Positions 22,711 to 33,613 of a stretch of DNA of 64,000 bases are shown one piece after another; the stretch's first letter is position 1; the number at the start of each line of letters is the position of its first letter. The notes under the pieces were generated by a model, which saw only the letters and a program-made list of their open reading frames with translations, was not told where the DNA came from and made no database searches. Where the stretch lies: assembly GCA_036346225.1 (NCBI GenBank), contig JARFIW010001469.1, positions 5,860,001-5,924,000 on the forward strand. The letters are read 5' to 3'. The translations under genes were made by a program, and so were the position numbers. Source of the DNA: Platerodrilus igneus (taxonomy: Eukaryota > Arthropoda > Insecta > Coleoptera > Lycidae).

Positions 22711-22940
22711 TTCGTGCCAGACCGCTACCTAATTGTGAATTATGTCATGGTGACGTTTATTAAATTATGTTATGGTAAGGCTTAAGCAACGAAACGCTAC
22801 CAACATGCCAGACCGCTACCCAACCGTGAGCCATGTCATGGTGAAGTTTATTAAATTATATGTTATGTTAAGGCTTAAGCAACGAAACGCTACCAACATG
22901 CCATACCGCTAACTAATTGTGAGTTACGTCATGGTGACAT
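22711..22940 (+). repeat. 93-bp tandem repeat, about 2.5 units
   Basis: Same unit as 21563-21700, with units starting gccagaccgctacc at about 22712 and 22807 and a variant (gccataccgctaac) at about 22901. It replaces the rest of the hAT element on one side and abuts the RTE 3' end on the other. Confidence 0.85.
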
Positions 22941-22988
22941 TTAGTTAATTGATTTTTATTTTTCTTTTTGTTTTGTTTTCGAACTTAC

Positions 22989-24850
22989 TTAAAGTCGGTT
23001 TGACGCAGCTCTAAATTCTTTTCTATTCTGAGCTAGTCTAAAAAGGTCTACATACCCTTCACAACCTACATCTCTAATAATTTGACTAATATAGCTTTGT
23101 CTAGGCCTTCCTACTCTATTTTTATTTGGTAGTCTATAATCTAAGACTTTACTAAATAGTCCCTCATGTCTTAACTGGTGCCCTATCATTCTATCTCTCA
23201 TGACCTTCAATTGTTTCCACATACAGGGATCCTCATCTATCCTTCCATAAACTTCCTCGTTTGTTACTCTATCTGTCCAACTAATCTTTAACATTCTCCT
23301 ATAACACCAAGTTTCAAAAGCTTCTATCTTTTTCTTATCTACTTCTTTAATTGTCCAAGTCTCACTACCGTATAGTAGAACGCTCCATACGTACGACTTT
23401 AAGAAATTTTTCTATTATCTAAACTAATACTATTAGCTATTAGTAAGTTTTTCTTTTTTAAAAACATTTTTCTAGCTTGTGCTATTCTAGCTACTATATC
23501 CCTTCTGCTACGTCCATCTTTTGTAATTATACTACCTAAATAGCAAAATTCATCCACCTCCTCTAACTCGGTATTACCTATTTTTAATTTTGGTTTAGAA
23601 CTAGGCTGTAACTCACTTGTCATTATCTTTGTCTTTACTGAGTTAATTCTCATACTATAGTAACTCCGTAGTATCTCATCTAAAATATTTAAAAACTCTC
23701 CTAACTCTTTTCTAGACTCTGCTATAATGACTATTTAATCTGCAAAACGTAACATGTCTATTTTCTGTCCCTGTACACTAATACCTATCTCTTTTCTCAC
23801 TCTAGCTAAGTTTAAAGCTTCCTCAATATAAACATTAAAAATCAAAGGAGACAGTATACAACCCTGTCTAACACCATTTCTAATCTTAGCTTCCTCTTCT
23901 ATTTCATCAAATATAATTACTACGCTTTGGTTTTTATATAGACTGTAAATAATTTTTCTATCCCTATGAGAGATTCCTATTTTTTGCAAAACCCTGAACA
24001 TAACAATCCAATTAACCCTATCAAATGCTTTTTCTAAATCTACAAATGCGAAATGAGTCTTTTATTTTTGTAACCTTTTTCGATAATTACCCTAATCATT
24101 AGTATCGGTTCTCTAGTCCCTCTGTCTTTGAAAACCATATTAGTCTTCGCCTAAATAATTCTCAGTCAAAGCTTCTACTCTATTTTTAATTATTATTGTT
24201 AGTATTTTGGAAGCATGAGAAGTTAAACTAACCGTTCTAAAATTCTCACGCCTATCATCTCCTGACTTTTTTGAGATTGGGATAATAATATTTTTTTCCA
24301 AATCTATTGGAACCTCACCTGTGTCATATATTACTTTTACTAGTTCATATAATCTATCTAAAGTTTTCTGACTTGCATATTTTATTAATTCTGGGAATAT
24401 CGTCTATCCCTGGCGCTTTATTTATTTTAAGATTCCGAACAGCTCTATCAAATTCCTCTCTTAATATTGAGAACCCTATTTCTACATCCTCTTCTTGGTC
24501 GTTTTCTAACTCATCCATATCGTCTCCCTTATATAAATCTTCTAAATATCTTTTCCATCTATCTGCTACCTCAACTTTATTTATTAGAAGCTCATTATTC
24601 TCGTCTCTAATACCATTATATTTTTCCTATCTTCCCAAAAACTTTTTAACTGCCCTGTAAGCCCTGTCTGTCTTACCTACTCTCAAATCATCTTGTATTC
24701 CTTACAATTCTTCTCCATCCATTTATTTCTAGCTTTTCTACACTCATGTACTATCTTATTTCTAACTGTATTATATTTTTACTTACTTTCACTATCCACT
24801 TCTCTGAAAGGTTTAAGCTTTCTTCTATTCTCTATTAAATCTAATATCTC
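22989..24850 (-). pseudogene. RTE-type reverse transcriptase and C-terminal region
   Basis: RT motifs come in order on the minus strand. A segment ahead of the fingers is near 24280 (SKKSGD). Motif A is near 24040 (FVDLEKAFDRVNW). Motif B is in 24001-23735 (RNGVRQGCILSPLIFNVYIE). Motif C is at the end of that frame (MLRFAD), where the second Asp falls at an in-frame stop. Then come 23653-23399 (FCYLGSIITKDG, thumb) and 23294-22989 with PNKNRVGRPRQSYISQI. Stops and shifts divide the frames. The loss of the second Asp of the FADD box alone would abolish activity. Confidence 0.8.
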
Positions 24851-24874
24851 CTTTGTTACCCACGGTTTTCGCTT

Positions 24875-25990
24875 CTATTTTTTCTTACCTATAGTCTGTG
24901 TTGCTGTATCAAGTAAAGTCAGTTTTATTTCTTTCCATCTATTTTCTACGTTCCCTCCTACAGCTATCTCTTTGCTCTTATTATCTAATACTTGTTTATA
25001 TTCCTCTTTTACCCTACTATCATTAACCTTACCTAGATCCCATCCCTCTCTTTTAACCTTTCTCAATTTTTTGAATTTTAGTTTACACTTCATTTTAACT
25101 AAGTTATGATCGCTATCTATGTCAGCCCCTGGATAACTACGACAGTTTTTAACTTGGTTTCTAAATCTTTGTTTAACTAAAATATAATCTATTTGGTATT
25201 TAGCCCTATCACCTGGCACTTTCCAGGTATATCTTCTCCTAACATGATGTTCGAATAGGGTGTTTACAGTTACTAATCTATGTTCCTGGCAAAACTCAAC
25301 TAATCTTTCTCCTCTATCATTTCGTCTGCCATACCCAAATTTTCCTACCATTTTTCACTCACTACCTTCTCCCACTGACACATTAAAATCGCCCATAACT
25401 ATTAAATTCTCATCTCCTTTTACTTTTCTCACTATACTATTTATATCCTCGTATACATTTTCTACTTCCTCATCCTCGTACTGAGTTGTTGGCATGTAAA
25501 CCTGAACTAAAACAGTGTCTGTGGGTTTTGTACTCAATCTAACCATAATTATTCTATCACTAAATTGTAAGTACTCTTTAACTTTATGTCCTAATCTTTT
25601 ACCTAACACTATTCCTACGCCTGCCTGTCCATTAGTTGAAGAAGTTGTAATTATTCTATAATTATCTTTCCAAAAGTCATTATTATCTGGCCATCTCACC
25701 TCACTAATACCTAAAATGTCCAGCTTTTCCTTTCTCATTTCGACTAATAAATTCGTTAACTTATCTACTCTAAGTAATGACCTTACATTCCAAGTCCCTA
25801 TCACTAAATCGAACTGTTGTTTTATATTCTTACGATGACGAGCCCCAAGTACCCCCTCCCGGAGATCCGAATGAGGGAGTATTTTACCTCTGAACAAGAA
25901 TTTTACTTGTGAGCTCTCCATCATATGTATTTCGTGTTTTAGGCCACGCACACCTGGGAAATATTGTGGTAGGCTCCCATATCTTTCCAC
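24875..25990 (-). pseudogene. RTE-type endonuclease domain
   Basis: Frame 25990-25355 encodes GTWNVRSLLRVDKL, LDILGISEVRWP, GQAGVGIVLG and LIVMGDFNVSVG, the successive boxes of an exonuclease/endonuclease/phosphatase fold. A frame change at about 25353 leads to 25351-24875 with GKFGYGRRNDRGERLVEF, YQIDYILVKQRF and DIDSDHNLVKMK (the SDH catalytic box). The catalytic boxes are all recognisable and the only clear lesion is the frameshift. Confidence 0.88.
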
Positions 25991-26188
25991 AACGCAGTTT
26001 TTAAAGATTTTAGCAAATAGCCGTATCCGTCACGGCCAACCCCCAACAAGCTTGTAAATTATTGAGAATCGCCCGAGACCAACCGACCCTCCTCCAACAA
26101 CAAACAACTCAAATTTTAGCAACATAAAGAAAAAGGTTTTAATAAATACGATTTCCCAAAACCCATTTTATTGAAATCAGTGCTACTA
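25991..26188. other. Probable 5' end of RTE element and flank
   Basis: About 200 bp before the mariner terminus. The GC-richer stretch up to about 26110 probably is the RTE 5' untranslated region. The exact end is not marked by a target duplication I can see. Confidence 0.4.
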
Positions 26189-26269
26189 TGAGGTGTTTTT
26201 AAATTAAGTACCGTTTTGATATGTATAAAAAACAAGTAAACTTTTTGTAACAATTTTATTGTTACATGA

Positions 26270-26795
26270 AAGAGCACATTTTCATTTACTTTTTTACATA
26301 ATTGCCACCAATATTAAGGCACTTATCATATCGAACATCAAGGTTTTGTATTCCGTCGTCATGGAAATTTGCCGCCTGATTTGGCAGCGTGCAGTAACAA
26401 TTTCATAGATGACACTTCTTGAAACGTCTATGATAACGAAGAAATAGTGAAGCGTCCGTTTTGTCACCTTTCGTCGACTTTCTGCACCAAATTGTCAGTG
26501 ATCATGAGGATCGCCCACTACGTTCCTCGTCATGAACATACTTTCAGCCATCGGTGAAAGCTCTTACCCATTTGCAATACCCCCATCACTCATAATGTTT
26601 TGTCCGTACACTACACAAATCTAAGGATTAATTTCAACTACTTTCACGCCTATAGCACTAAGAGAACAAATAACAGCACGTATTCCACAGTCGGCGGAGG
26701 CATTTGAAATACCCAAAAGCATATGTATAAACAATCTATTGTTACCGCAATAGCGTCTGTAGCTAGCCAAAAGATGTACGCACACAGTGCGCATG
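26270..26795 (-). pseudogene. Mariner transposase remnant lacking the catalytic core
   Basis: On the minus strand, 26795-26620 shows CGIRAVICSLSAIGVKVVEI (N-terminal helices). About 26610-26590 gives YGQNIMSDGG, and about 26470-26430 gives NGRFTISSLS, typical of SETMAR-like mariners. Then, from about 26380, a frame with DDGIQNLDVRYDKCLNIGG and a stop is the normal C-terminus. The Asp-triad core of about 200 residues between them is absent. Confidence 0.8.
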
Positions 26796-27075
26796 TGTTG
26801 GATCAAAGGATGTATCATGCATTTCTTTACATTAACACTTACTTTGAACTCTTCTAATTAGAATCTGGACTGTAATTAGGTTAACTGTACAGCGAGCTTT
26901 AACGGCACTATAGCATTGTCAATCAGCACTCACGACACGAAAACTGGTCTGTCACTTCCGGTGGTTCAAACATGACAACACAACACCCTTGTCGGTTGCC
27001 GGTTTTAAGTCCTTTCATGATTGTTACAGGAACGGGTTAACAATGATGAAGGAGAGAGGGACAGGAGCCCGAACA
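26796..27075 (-). repeat. BEL 3' LTR
   Basis: 280 bp, plus-strand start tgttggatcaaagg and end ggagcccgaaca. Preceded by GCATG and followed internally by the polypurine tract complement tcccgcccacc. Confidence 0.93.
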
Positions 27076-27219
27076 TCCCGCCCACCAAAATAAATATAAC
27101 TTTATTTTTAACAAAGTAAACAACTAATATGAAACGATACTAACTAACTTATAAGGAACTAGACTAAATAGCTATACAATATCTAACCCTATGAGCTTGT
27201 TGCACAAATACACCAACAA

Positions 27220-28596
27220 TTATTGTTCCAATGGCAAAGGGCAAAGCTTTAGCACAGGTCTTTTAAGAGTCCCATGTGCCGTTCTCACAGTTGCAACGCG
27301 AACAACGTTATCTTTACCAGTATGTAATTGAATGATTCTACCCAATCTCCATTGAAGAGGCGGAGAATTGGGTTCTTGAATCAATACTAAGCTATTAAGC
27401 TTTAGTGGTTCCCCTGAAGCAAACCATTTTGATTTTTGCTGAAGCGTATGAAGGTACTCTGCTTGCCATCGTTTCCAGAAACTTTGCTGTAACCGCTGAA
27501 CTAGTTGCCAACGATTTAAACGATTAATCGGTACCTCAGTAACGTCCGTATCTGGAATGACAGCAAAAGGTTCGATGGTTAAAAAATGACTTGGGGTCAA
27601 ACAAGATAAATCGTTAGGATCCGAATTAAGCGGACCTAATGGACGGGAGTTCAAAAGTGCTTCAATTTGCACTATAACCGTATTAAATTCTTCATAAGTC
27701 AATTTTTGCTCACCAACTACCCGAAATAGGTGAGTTTTGACAGATTTAATTCCCGCCTCCCATAGCCCACTGAAGTGCGGAGCAGAAGGGGGGTTGAACG
27801 ACCACTCAATATTTTCTGCGTGTGCGGATTGTTCTAACAGTTCGCGAATTTTGGCTTCAGCACCTACAAAGTTGGTACCACAGTCGCTGTACATGTGGAT
27901 ACACCTTCCACGTCTAGAAATAAATCGACGGAAAGCGGCTAAAAATGCTTCTGACGACAAATCTGAAACCAATTCCAAATGCACTGCCTTAGTGCTGAAA
28001 CAAACAAAGAGACAAATATATGCCTTTAAGGTTTTGGCTCCTCGAACCCGACCCATTGTTATGGAAAAAGGGCCACCAAAATCTACGCCAGTATGACGAA
28101 ATGCTTTTCCAGGAGTCACTCGCGGAGTAGGTAAATCTCCCATAGAAGGCACAATAAAAGTAGGATTGACCCTAAAACAAGGAATACATGCACGTAGACA
28201 CTGTCTTATGACTCTCCTAGCAGAAAAAATCCAAAACTGCTGTTGCAATAACGACTGGGTTGTACGATTACCACAATGTAAATTTTTAATATGGCAATCC
28301 TGTATAATAAGAGTGGTTAGACGATGGAGCCGAGGGAGAAGTAAAGGATATTTTGCATCATGTGAGATGCCCGAATGTTTTAACCGACCGCCCACCCTGA
28401 GGAGTCCCTGGTAATCTACGAATGGAGTAAGAGAACGGAGTTGTTTGCTAACTAAATGTCCCTTGTTCAATTTTTCCAAAGCTTCCGCAAATGCACCGTT
28501 TTGAACATGTTTCACTAACAATTCTAACGCTGATGTTCTTTCTCGAAGGGTAATCGCACCAGTTAATTTTCCATTAGGTGATTTGAGGTTGAACAC
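27220..28596 (-). CDS. BEL integrase region (uninterrupted ORF, 458 codons)
   Basis: An open frame running from inside pol to its natural stop. It carries a zinc-binding module (HIKNLHCGNRTTQSLL, then CLRACIPCF). The catalytic core has GVDFGGPF (first Asp), YSDCGTNFVGAE (second Asp) and FSGLWEAGIKSVK (the Glu). The C-terminal part has LVLIQEPNSPPLQWRLGRI, the BEL-type DNA-binding end. The catalytic residues are all there and no stop interrupts it. It would insert BEL cDNA into DNA. It is translated as part of Pol, not from the ATG at 28596. Confidence 0.9.
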   Translation of the reverse strand: MFNLKSPNGKLTGAITLRERTSALELLVKHVQNGAFAEALEKLNKGHLVSKQLRSLTPFVDYQGLLRVGGRLKHSGISHDAKYPLLLPRLHRLTTLIIQDCHIKNLHCGNRTTQSLLQQQFWIFSARRVIRQCLRACIPCFRVNPTFIVPSMGDLPTPRVTPGKAFRHTGVDFGGPFSITMGRVRGAKTLKAYICLFVCFSTKAVHLELVSDLSSEAFLAAFRRFISRRGRCIHMYSDCGTNFVGAEAKIRELLEQSAHAENIEWSFNPPSAPHFSGLWEAGIKSVKTHLFRVVGEQKLTYEEFNTVIVQIEALLNSRPLGPLNSDPNDLSCLTPSHFLTIEPFAVIPDTDVTEVPINRLNRWQLVQRLQQSFWKRWQAEYLHTLQQKSKWFASGEPLKLNSLVLIQEPNSPPLQWRLGRIIQLHTGKDNVVRVATVRTAHGTLKRPVLKLCPLPLEQ

Positions 28597-28599
28597 AAA

Positions 28600-30656
28600 A
28601 CGGCGGCAGTGACTAATTATTTTAAAATCTTTTGCAAATCGGAGAATGTATCTAACAAAGAAGTCAAAACGTGATCCGAGGGTTCGATGGCAATCAACAC
28701 GACTTTTGCTTCGGCAGAACTTTGTGACAATTCTGATGCGGAATTATCAAGAAATGGTTGTTTAGGCCATTCTTCCAAAGGTAATTTTAACCACACAGGA
28801 CCCGCCCACCATAGCGGGTGATCGATAAGTTCAGTTGCAGAAAGGCCCCTAGAGGCACAATCGGCAGGGTTTTCTTGTGAGTTGACATGCTTCCAATTAG
28901 AGGGTGCAACCAGCGATTAAACATGTGCAATTCTATTTGCCACAAAAGTTTTCCATTTATTAGATGGCAATTTTAACCATGAAAGTGTTATTGTAGAATC
29001 CGACCAAGCAAAGATGCTAGTAAATTCTAACTGAAAATATGTTTTTTTCACATACTCTACGAGATTTGCGAGTAGAACTGCTGCGCACAACTCTAACCGT
29101 GGCAACGAAACCTTGTTTATGGGCGCAACTTTACTTTTTGCACAAACAAAATACACGAAAATATTATCATTTTGTCAAAACAACGAAAATAAACAACAGA
29201 TGCATAACCTGCTTCTGAGGCATCGCAAAAGGCGTGTAACTCGATGCTCTTTAAGTCTTTACAAAGCAACTGACGAGAAATTTTCAACTCGGATAAGAAT
29301 GGAAGTTGCAACAAATACTTGTCCCATTGACGAATAAGTTTTTCGGGAGGCTGGACGTCCCAATTGATTCTCAAAGTCCATAAACGCTGAACGAAATGTT
29401 TAATAAAAATGTAACAGGAGTTAAGAAACCTAGGGATCGAAAATTCGCTAATGTCGAAAGAACGTTCCTTTTGTACAAGGACGCCACTAATTTGTATATC
29501 GTATGAAAAACGTCTAAATCGGAACACCATTTGAGTCCTAACACCTTTACTAGCGGAATTTGTTCTTGACTAAACGTCAGCGGTGGTTGTTCGATTTGTG
29601 AACTGGGTATATTTGACAAGACAAGGGTGGAATTACTATTCCATTTTCTAAGTTCAAATCCACCAAGCTTACATAATTCAGTCAGTTCTTGAACTAGCAA
29701 GTTGGCTTCTTCAACAGTTTCACAACCACTGATGATGTCATCTACATATGAGTTGGACGATAAAACAAGTGAAGCGCGTTGGTAACGAACCGCTTCCAAT
29801 CTGGCTAATTCTTGGATGGTACGAAGAGCAAGAAAAGGAGAAGCCTTTATCCCATAAGTAACGGTGTTCAATCGGTAATCAACAAGAGGATCCGATGAAT
29901 CAAATCTCCACAAAATACGTTGGAAATCTCGATGTTCTGGTATAATCTCGATCTGGCGATACATTTGTTTGATATCCGCCGTGAAAGCAATGTTGTGAAT
30001 CCGAAACTGCAATAGAAGTTCAAAATATCCTTTGTAGTGATTTTCCTGTAACAACGTGTCATTTAGTGAAATACCGTCTGAGGTTTTGCACTTGCATCGA
30101 ACACAACTCTTAATTTAGTTGTTGTGCTCTCTGGCTTTATTACCGCATGATGCGGAATGTAATAAACAGGACTACTATCCAACGAAGAAAAGGTACAGGA
30201 CTCATGTGCCCTGTGTTTATGTAATCTTGCATGAAAAGATTGTATGACGCTCAGAATGCGAGTCATTCTGCAAACGTCTTTCCAACCCCAAAAACGACGT
30301 AAAGCGATTGCACGAGAATCAGTAAAGATCGGTTCTGGTCCTTTAAAAGGCAATGAAACCATGAACCGACCTGCTTCGTTTCTAGAATAAGTATCGACAA
30401 ACGTCTTTTCACACAATACGCTTTTCTGCATTTTCTTGTACCTGAGCAGGAACACTTTCCAGCTCCCAAAACGAAGTAGCGTGTCTTCTATTGGTTCCAC
30501 ATAAGCACACAACGAAGTAGAAATAGTTTCTGAACAACCTACTTTTCCGGTCACAATCCAACCAAATTTGGTGCGAATGGCCACCGGTTCGTCTTGTTGT
30601 CCGATCCGAGATTCATTTAACAAAATTTGTGCGAAAATGTCTGCTCCTAACAACAA
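28600..30656 (-). pseudogene. BEL reverse transcriptase and RNase H (few breaks)
   Basis: Frame 30656-30063 begins MLLGADIFAQIL (end of protease linker) and goes on to RT fingers (KLRVVFDASAKP). Frame 30054-29371 has ADIKQMYRQIEI, YGIKASPFLALRTI and the active site SNSYVDDIISGCETVEEA. Frame 29530-29117 follows after a shift. RNase H is at 29156-28917 (VSLPRLELCAAVLLANLVEY, AWSDSTITLSWL) and in frame up to about 28650 (SQENPADCASRGLSATEL). The YVDD box is intact, but three or so frame breaks separate the pieces. Confidence 0.88.
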
Positions 30657-30690
30657 ATCAATTTTCGCAGGTTCGAAAAACCTTTATCAG

Positions 30691-32403
30691 CTAATTGTAA
30701 TCCATCGATATGATCCCAATGGCGTTTTGATAAAGGTGTGGCGGTAGTTGACCACATATTTCCTGTAAGACAAAAAATTCTAAATTGAAATTGGATTGAG
30801 TTTCAGCTTGATTACAAGAATGAATACGACACGATAAGCTACCACTGATAGTAGACGCATTCAAGCCCAAACCTTGTACTTTTGCTAAGCTTTTATGCTT
30901 CTGCAAAAAAAGCCTTTGACGACACTTTTCTGTCATGAAATTTGACATACTCCCATTATCTAAGAGTGCCCTAACGGTTTGTAGCTTTCCAAAACCATCG
31001 ATAATCGCTACCTGAGCAGTAGCTAACAAAGTTGTTGCATTAGCAACTGAACGAGAAAAGAATGAACTAACTTCAGCCCTCTGCATCGACAACGAAGAAG
31101 CTTCACTTGTTTCATTCCCTTCAACCATTTTTTTTGTATGATCTGCTGATGTAGTAGGAGAAGTATTTGCATTCTCAAAATGCAACAATGTGTGGTGTGG
31201 TCTACGACATTTTTTACAAACAACCTGTGACTGGCAATTTTTGACACGATGCGAACTACACAAACAATTTAAACAGAGATTATTCTTTTTAACGAAATCA
31301 AATCGTTCCTGACTGGATTTACCAAGGAACTTTTTGCAACCATAAATCAAGTGCGCGTCATTACACACTATGCATTTGTTAGGTGACGTCGTAGATACGA
31401 ACGTCCCACGAGTTGAATTTTGTCTATTCCAATTTGAAGGCTCACTTTTACTTTTAGTCGCAAAGTTGACGGTTTTCGGTGCTTTTTGAGACATCAAATC
31501 ATTTATCTCTAAAGCCTTACACGATTGATCTAAGAACGCTCTTAATCCTTCAAAACGTGGTATTTCACTAGTATTCTGCATTTCGAAACGTTTGGCGGTG
31601 TCTGAATCTAACCTTTGTAATAGCCAATTGAAAAGAACAAAATCAAACAGATCCACATTTTCAAAAGTTTTTAAAGCACTGTAGCTTTCAACGAATACAT
31701 TCAATAAAGACCTCAAACTGTCGGACGTCGCCGAACTCAATTTGGGAGCCTTTTCCATGCAATTTAAATAATTTGTAACAATTAATCTTTTATTTTCATA
31801 GCGATCTATAATAATTTTTAGGGCAATTCCGTAATTTGCATCACAGACCGATAAATGTTTAACGAGTTGTTTAGATTTATCATCTAAGCTGTTTAACAAA
31901 AAAAAGAACTTTTCAGTAGGAGAAAGTTTTTGATTTGAATCAATTAAACTCCGAAATGCATTGTAATATGATTCAAAATCTTCAATTTTCCCATTAAAAT
32001 TTATTAATGGAATTGCCGGCAAGTGTATGTTGTTTGTGGCCGCATGTGAATTATCTACCAATGATGCTAGAGGCACTTTAGTTTCCAACTGCCTCTGACA
32101 TTCAGTGAACCATGCTCTTATCTGCAAGAAATATTTATCTAAGTTAATTCGAATACCCGAAATTTCTTCAATACATTCATCCTCTAAGATGCATTCTGTA
32201 TACAATTTGTCAAAATCTGATATAATCTGGAGAGTTAATTCCATACTTGCTTCAATTTGTGCAAACATATCACGGGTCCCATCTACATTACATAATGCGC
32301 TTTGCAAAGCTATCAATCTACTTAACGCCGATTTACCTTGAAAAATCAACCTTTCTGTGGTAACTACCATTATGAAAGGGTCAGAAATCGCCTCAGGCAA
32401 CAA
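30691..32403 (-). CDS. BEL Gag-protease ORF (570 codons)
   Basis: A long uninterrupted frame. The first part holds helical Gag with PLINFNGKIEDFESYYNAF and NEDK-type capsid helices (FFFLLNSLDDKSKQLVKHL). A Cys-rich nucleocapsid follows: CIVCNDAHLIYGCKKF, NNLCLNCLCSSHRVKNC and CKKCRRPHHTLLHF. The protease starts with VRALLDNGSMSNF. BEL proteases usually have Asp-Ser/Thr-Gly in this loop, so Asn after the catalytic Asp is odd. The frame stops at 30691 near IISMDYN, just before the pol frame at 30656, where a one-base shift lies. Confidence 0.88.
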   Translation of the reverse strand: MLPEAISDPFIMVVTTERLIFQGKSALSRLIALQSALCNVDGTRDMFAQIEASMELTLQIISDFDKLYTECILEDECIEEISGIRINLDKYFLQIRAWFTECQRQLETKVPLASLVDNSHAATNNIHLPAIPLINFNGKIEDFESYYNAFRSLIDSNQKLSPTEKFFFLLNSLDDKSKQLVKHLSVCDANYGIALKIIIDRYENKRLIVTNYLNCMEKAPKLSSATSDSLRSLLNVFVESYSALKTFENVDLFDFVLFNWLLQRLDSDTAKRFEMQNTSEIPRFEGLRAFLDQSCKALEINDLMSQKAPKTVNFATKSKSEPSNWNRQNSTRGTFVSTTSPNKCIVCNDAHLIYGCKKFLGKSSQERFDFVKKNNLCLNCLCSSHRVKNCQSQVVCKKCRRPHHTLLHFENANTSPTTSADHTKKMVEGNETSEASSLSMQRAEVSSFFSRSVANATTLLATAQVAIIDGFGKLQTVRALLDNGSMSNFMTEKCRQRLFLQKHKSLAKVQGLGLNASTISGSLSCRIHSCNQAETQSNFNLEFFVLQEICGQLPPHLYQNAIGIISMDYN

Positions 32404-32982
32404 AGCGGCAACTACAAGCTTTTAAATTCTATAGAAAAGGGTTGTTTTTACGACCCCCCAAGGAAGTGATGTTTGAGCAATAAATGACAAATACCCTTTC
32501 TACAAACAATACAATGCCACTGTAAAATGCATGTGCAGGAAACTGAAATTGAAGGAGGCCTAAATCTTCTAAAAGGAATTACAACAAGGCTTGTAAAAAT
32601 ACTGCAGGCAAAGATAACAAGGAATAACTATGCTGCAACAATAAATAACTATGTGTTTTTAACCCGAACCTTAAGAATTTGCTACCCCGATAGTATATGT
32701 GTCACAAGCTCACAAAATGCTATTTTGTACCATTATTATTTATTTTAATTAAATTCTGGAATAGAACTTGAACATAAAATAAATAGTGTTCAACACGAAA
32801 ATTTACTTAGATTGCACCCAAATCAAACAAATAGTTCTAAGAACTTCTAAGCAAATGTCTATACAGTTTAATGCAGTAATGAATTTATATCACCCTCCCA
32901 ATCAAAAAAACAAACGAAATCAAGGAATTGGAGCGTGAAATTCAATTTAACAAAGGAATTCAATCCGGAAGAAGGCTCAAAA
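32404..32982 (-). other. BEL 5' leader
   Basis: About 580 bp between the 5' LTR and the first Gag ATG (32403). No other ORF with recognised motifs. It should hold the primer-binding and packaging sequences, but the site next to the LTR (minus strand ttttgagccttc) does not start with TGG. Confidence 0.55.
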
Positions 32983-33262
32983 TGTGGGATCAAAGGATGT
33001 ATCATGCATTTCTTAACATTAACACTTACTTTGAACTCGTCTAATTAGAATGTGGACTGTAATTAGGTTAACTGTACAGCGAGGTTTAACGGCACTATAG
33101 CATTGTCAATCAGCACTCACGACACGAAAACTGGTCTGTCACCTCCGGTGGTTCAAACATGACAACACCACACCCTTGTCGGCTGCTGGTTTTAAGTCCT
33201 TTCATGATTGTTACAGGAAGGGGTTAACAATGATGAAGGAGAGAGGGACAGGAGCCCGAACA
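32983..33262 (-). repeat. BEL 5' LTR
   Basis: 280 bp matching 26796-27075 with about ten substitutions and no indels noted. It is followed by the GCATG duplication and then the last 70 bp of the mariner. Confidence 0.93.
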
Positions 33263-33337
33263 GCATGTGTGGAACACTGAGCGCAGCACTGTAGTGATGG
33301 AATTTCAAAATGGTCCTTACTTAAAAAACACGCCTCG

Positions 33338-33613
33338 TATAATTGTTTCTGACTAAATACAAATTTATTTTACTGGAATTCATTTGCATACCTGCTAAAA
33401 TTCATTCTTTGAAAATCGGTTAACTGGTTATCAAAACAAGTTTTACACAAAATAATTCAGTAAAATGGTTTTCATGGAAACAGGTTTACAAAAAACTGGG
33501 TTTGTTACTAACTTTAATAATTTTATTATATTTTTGTTTAATATGGTATTAAATCATAGTTGGTAAGTTTAAACCATTCTGGAAAAAATCAAGTATTGAC
33601 CAGTGAAAGAAGT
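33338..33613. other. No gene seen
   Basis: Flank between the mariner end and the 3' end of the old non-LTR element. Confidence 0.4.

Larger units (their letters stand above)
22941..25990 (-). mobile_element. RTE-type non-LTR retrotransposon (nearly full length, broken)
   Basis: A minus-strand non-LTR element with an apurinic-type endonuclease (25990-24875), reverse transcriptase (about 24850-23400) and a C-terminal domain (23294-22989). The 3' untranslated region is very short. Such elements nick DNA with the endonuclease and prime cDNA synthesis at the nick. Features from family knowledge that fit RTE: endonuclease start TWNVRSL, single ORF, tiny 3' UTR. A truncated sibling lies at 21255-21440. 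Several frameshifts are present. Confidence 0.82.
26796..33262 (-). mobile_element. BEL/Pao LTR retrotransposon, well preserved
   Basis: A complete 6.5-kb element in minus orientation. Both LTRs are 280 bp (26796-27075 and 32983-33262) with TG...CA ends and about ten mismatches by eye. The 5-bp target duplication GCATG is at 26791-26795 and 33263-33267, as usual for BEL. Gag-protease (32403-30691), RT/RNase H (30656 to about 28600) and integrase (28596-27220) are in the usual order. A few frame breaks remain. A purine-rich tract (ggtgggcggga on the minus strand) abuts the 3' LTR. I could not identify a TGG-type primer-binding site next to the 5' LTR. Confidence 0.93.
26189..33337 (-). mobile_element. 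Internally deleted mariner (about 680 bp) split by the BEL element
   Basis: The left terminus tgaggtgtttttaaattaag (from 26189, after TA) matches, reversed, the right terminus ending ttaaaaaacacgcctcg at 33337 (before TA). Without the BEL insertion (26796-33262) and its duplicated GCATG, the mariner is about 677 bp. Normal mariners are about 1.3 kb. Coding remnants on the minus strand, 26795-26270, join an N-terminal helix-turn-helix region to the extreme C-terminus with the catalytic core missing. It was therefore already non-autonomous. Confidence 0.8.

Noticed and set aside
24307..25484. Several plus-strand ORFs of 70-140 codons
   Set aside because: They are antisense to the RTE endonuclease and RT, Leu/Phe/Ser-rich, and have no motifs of their own.
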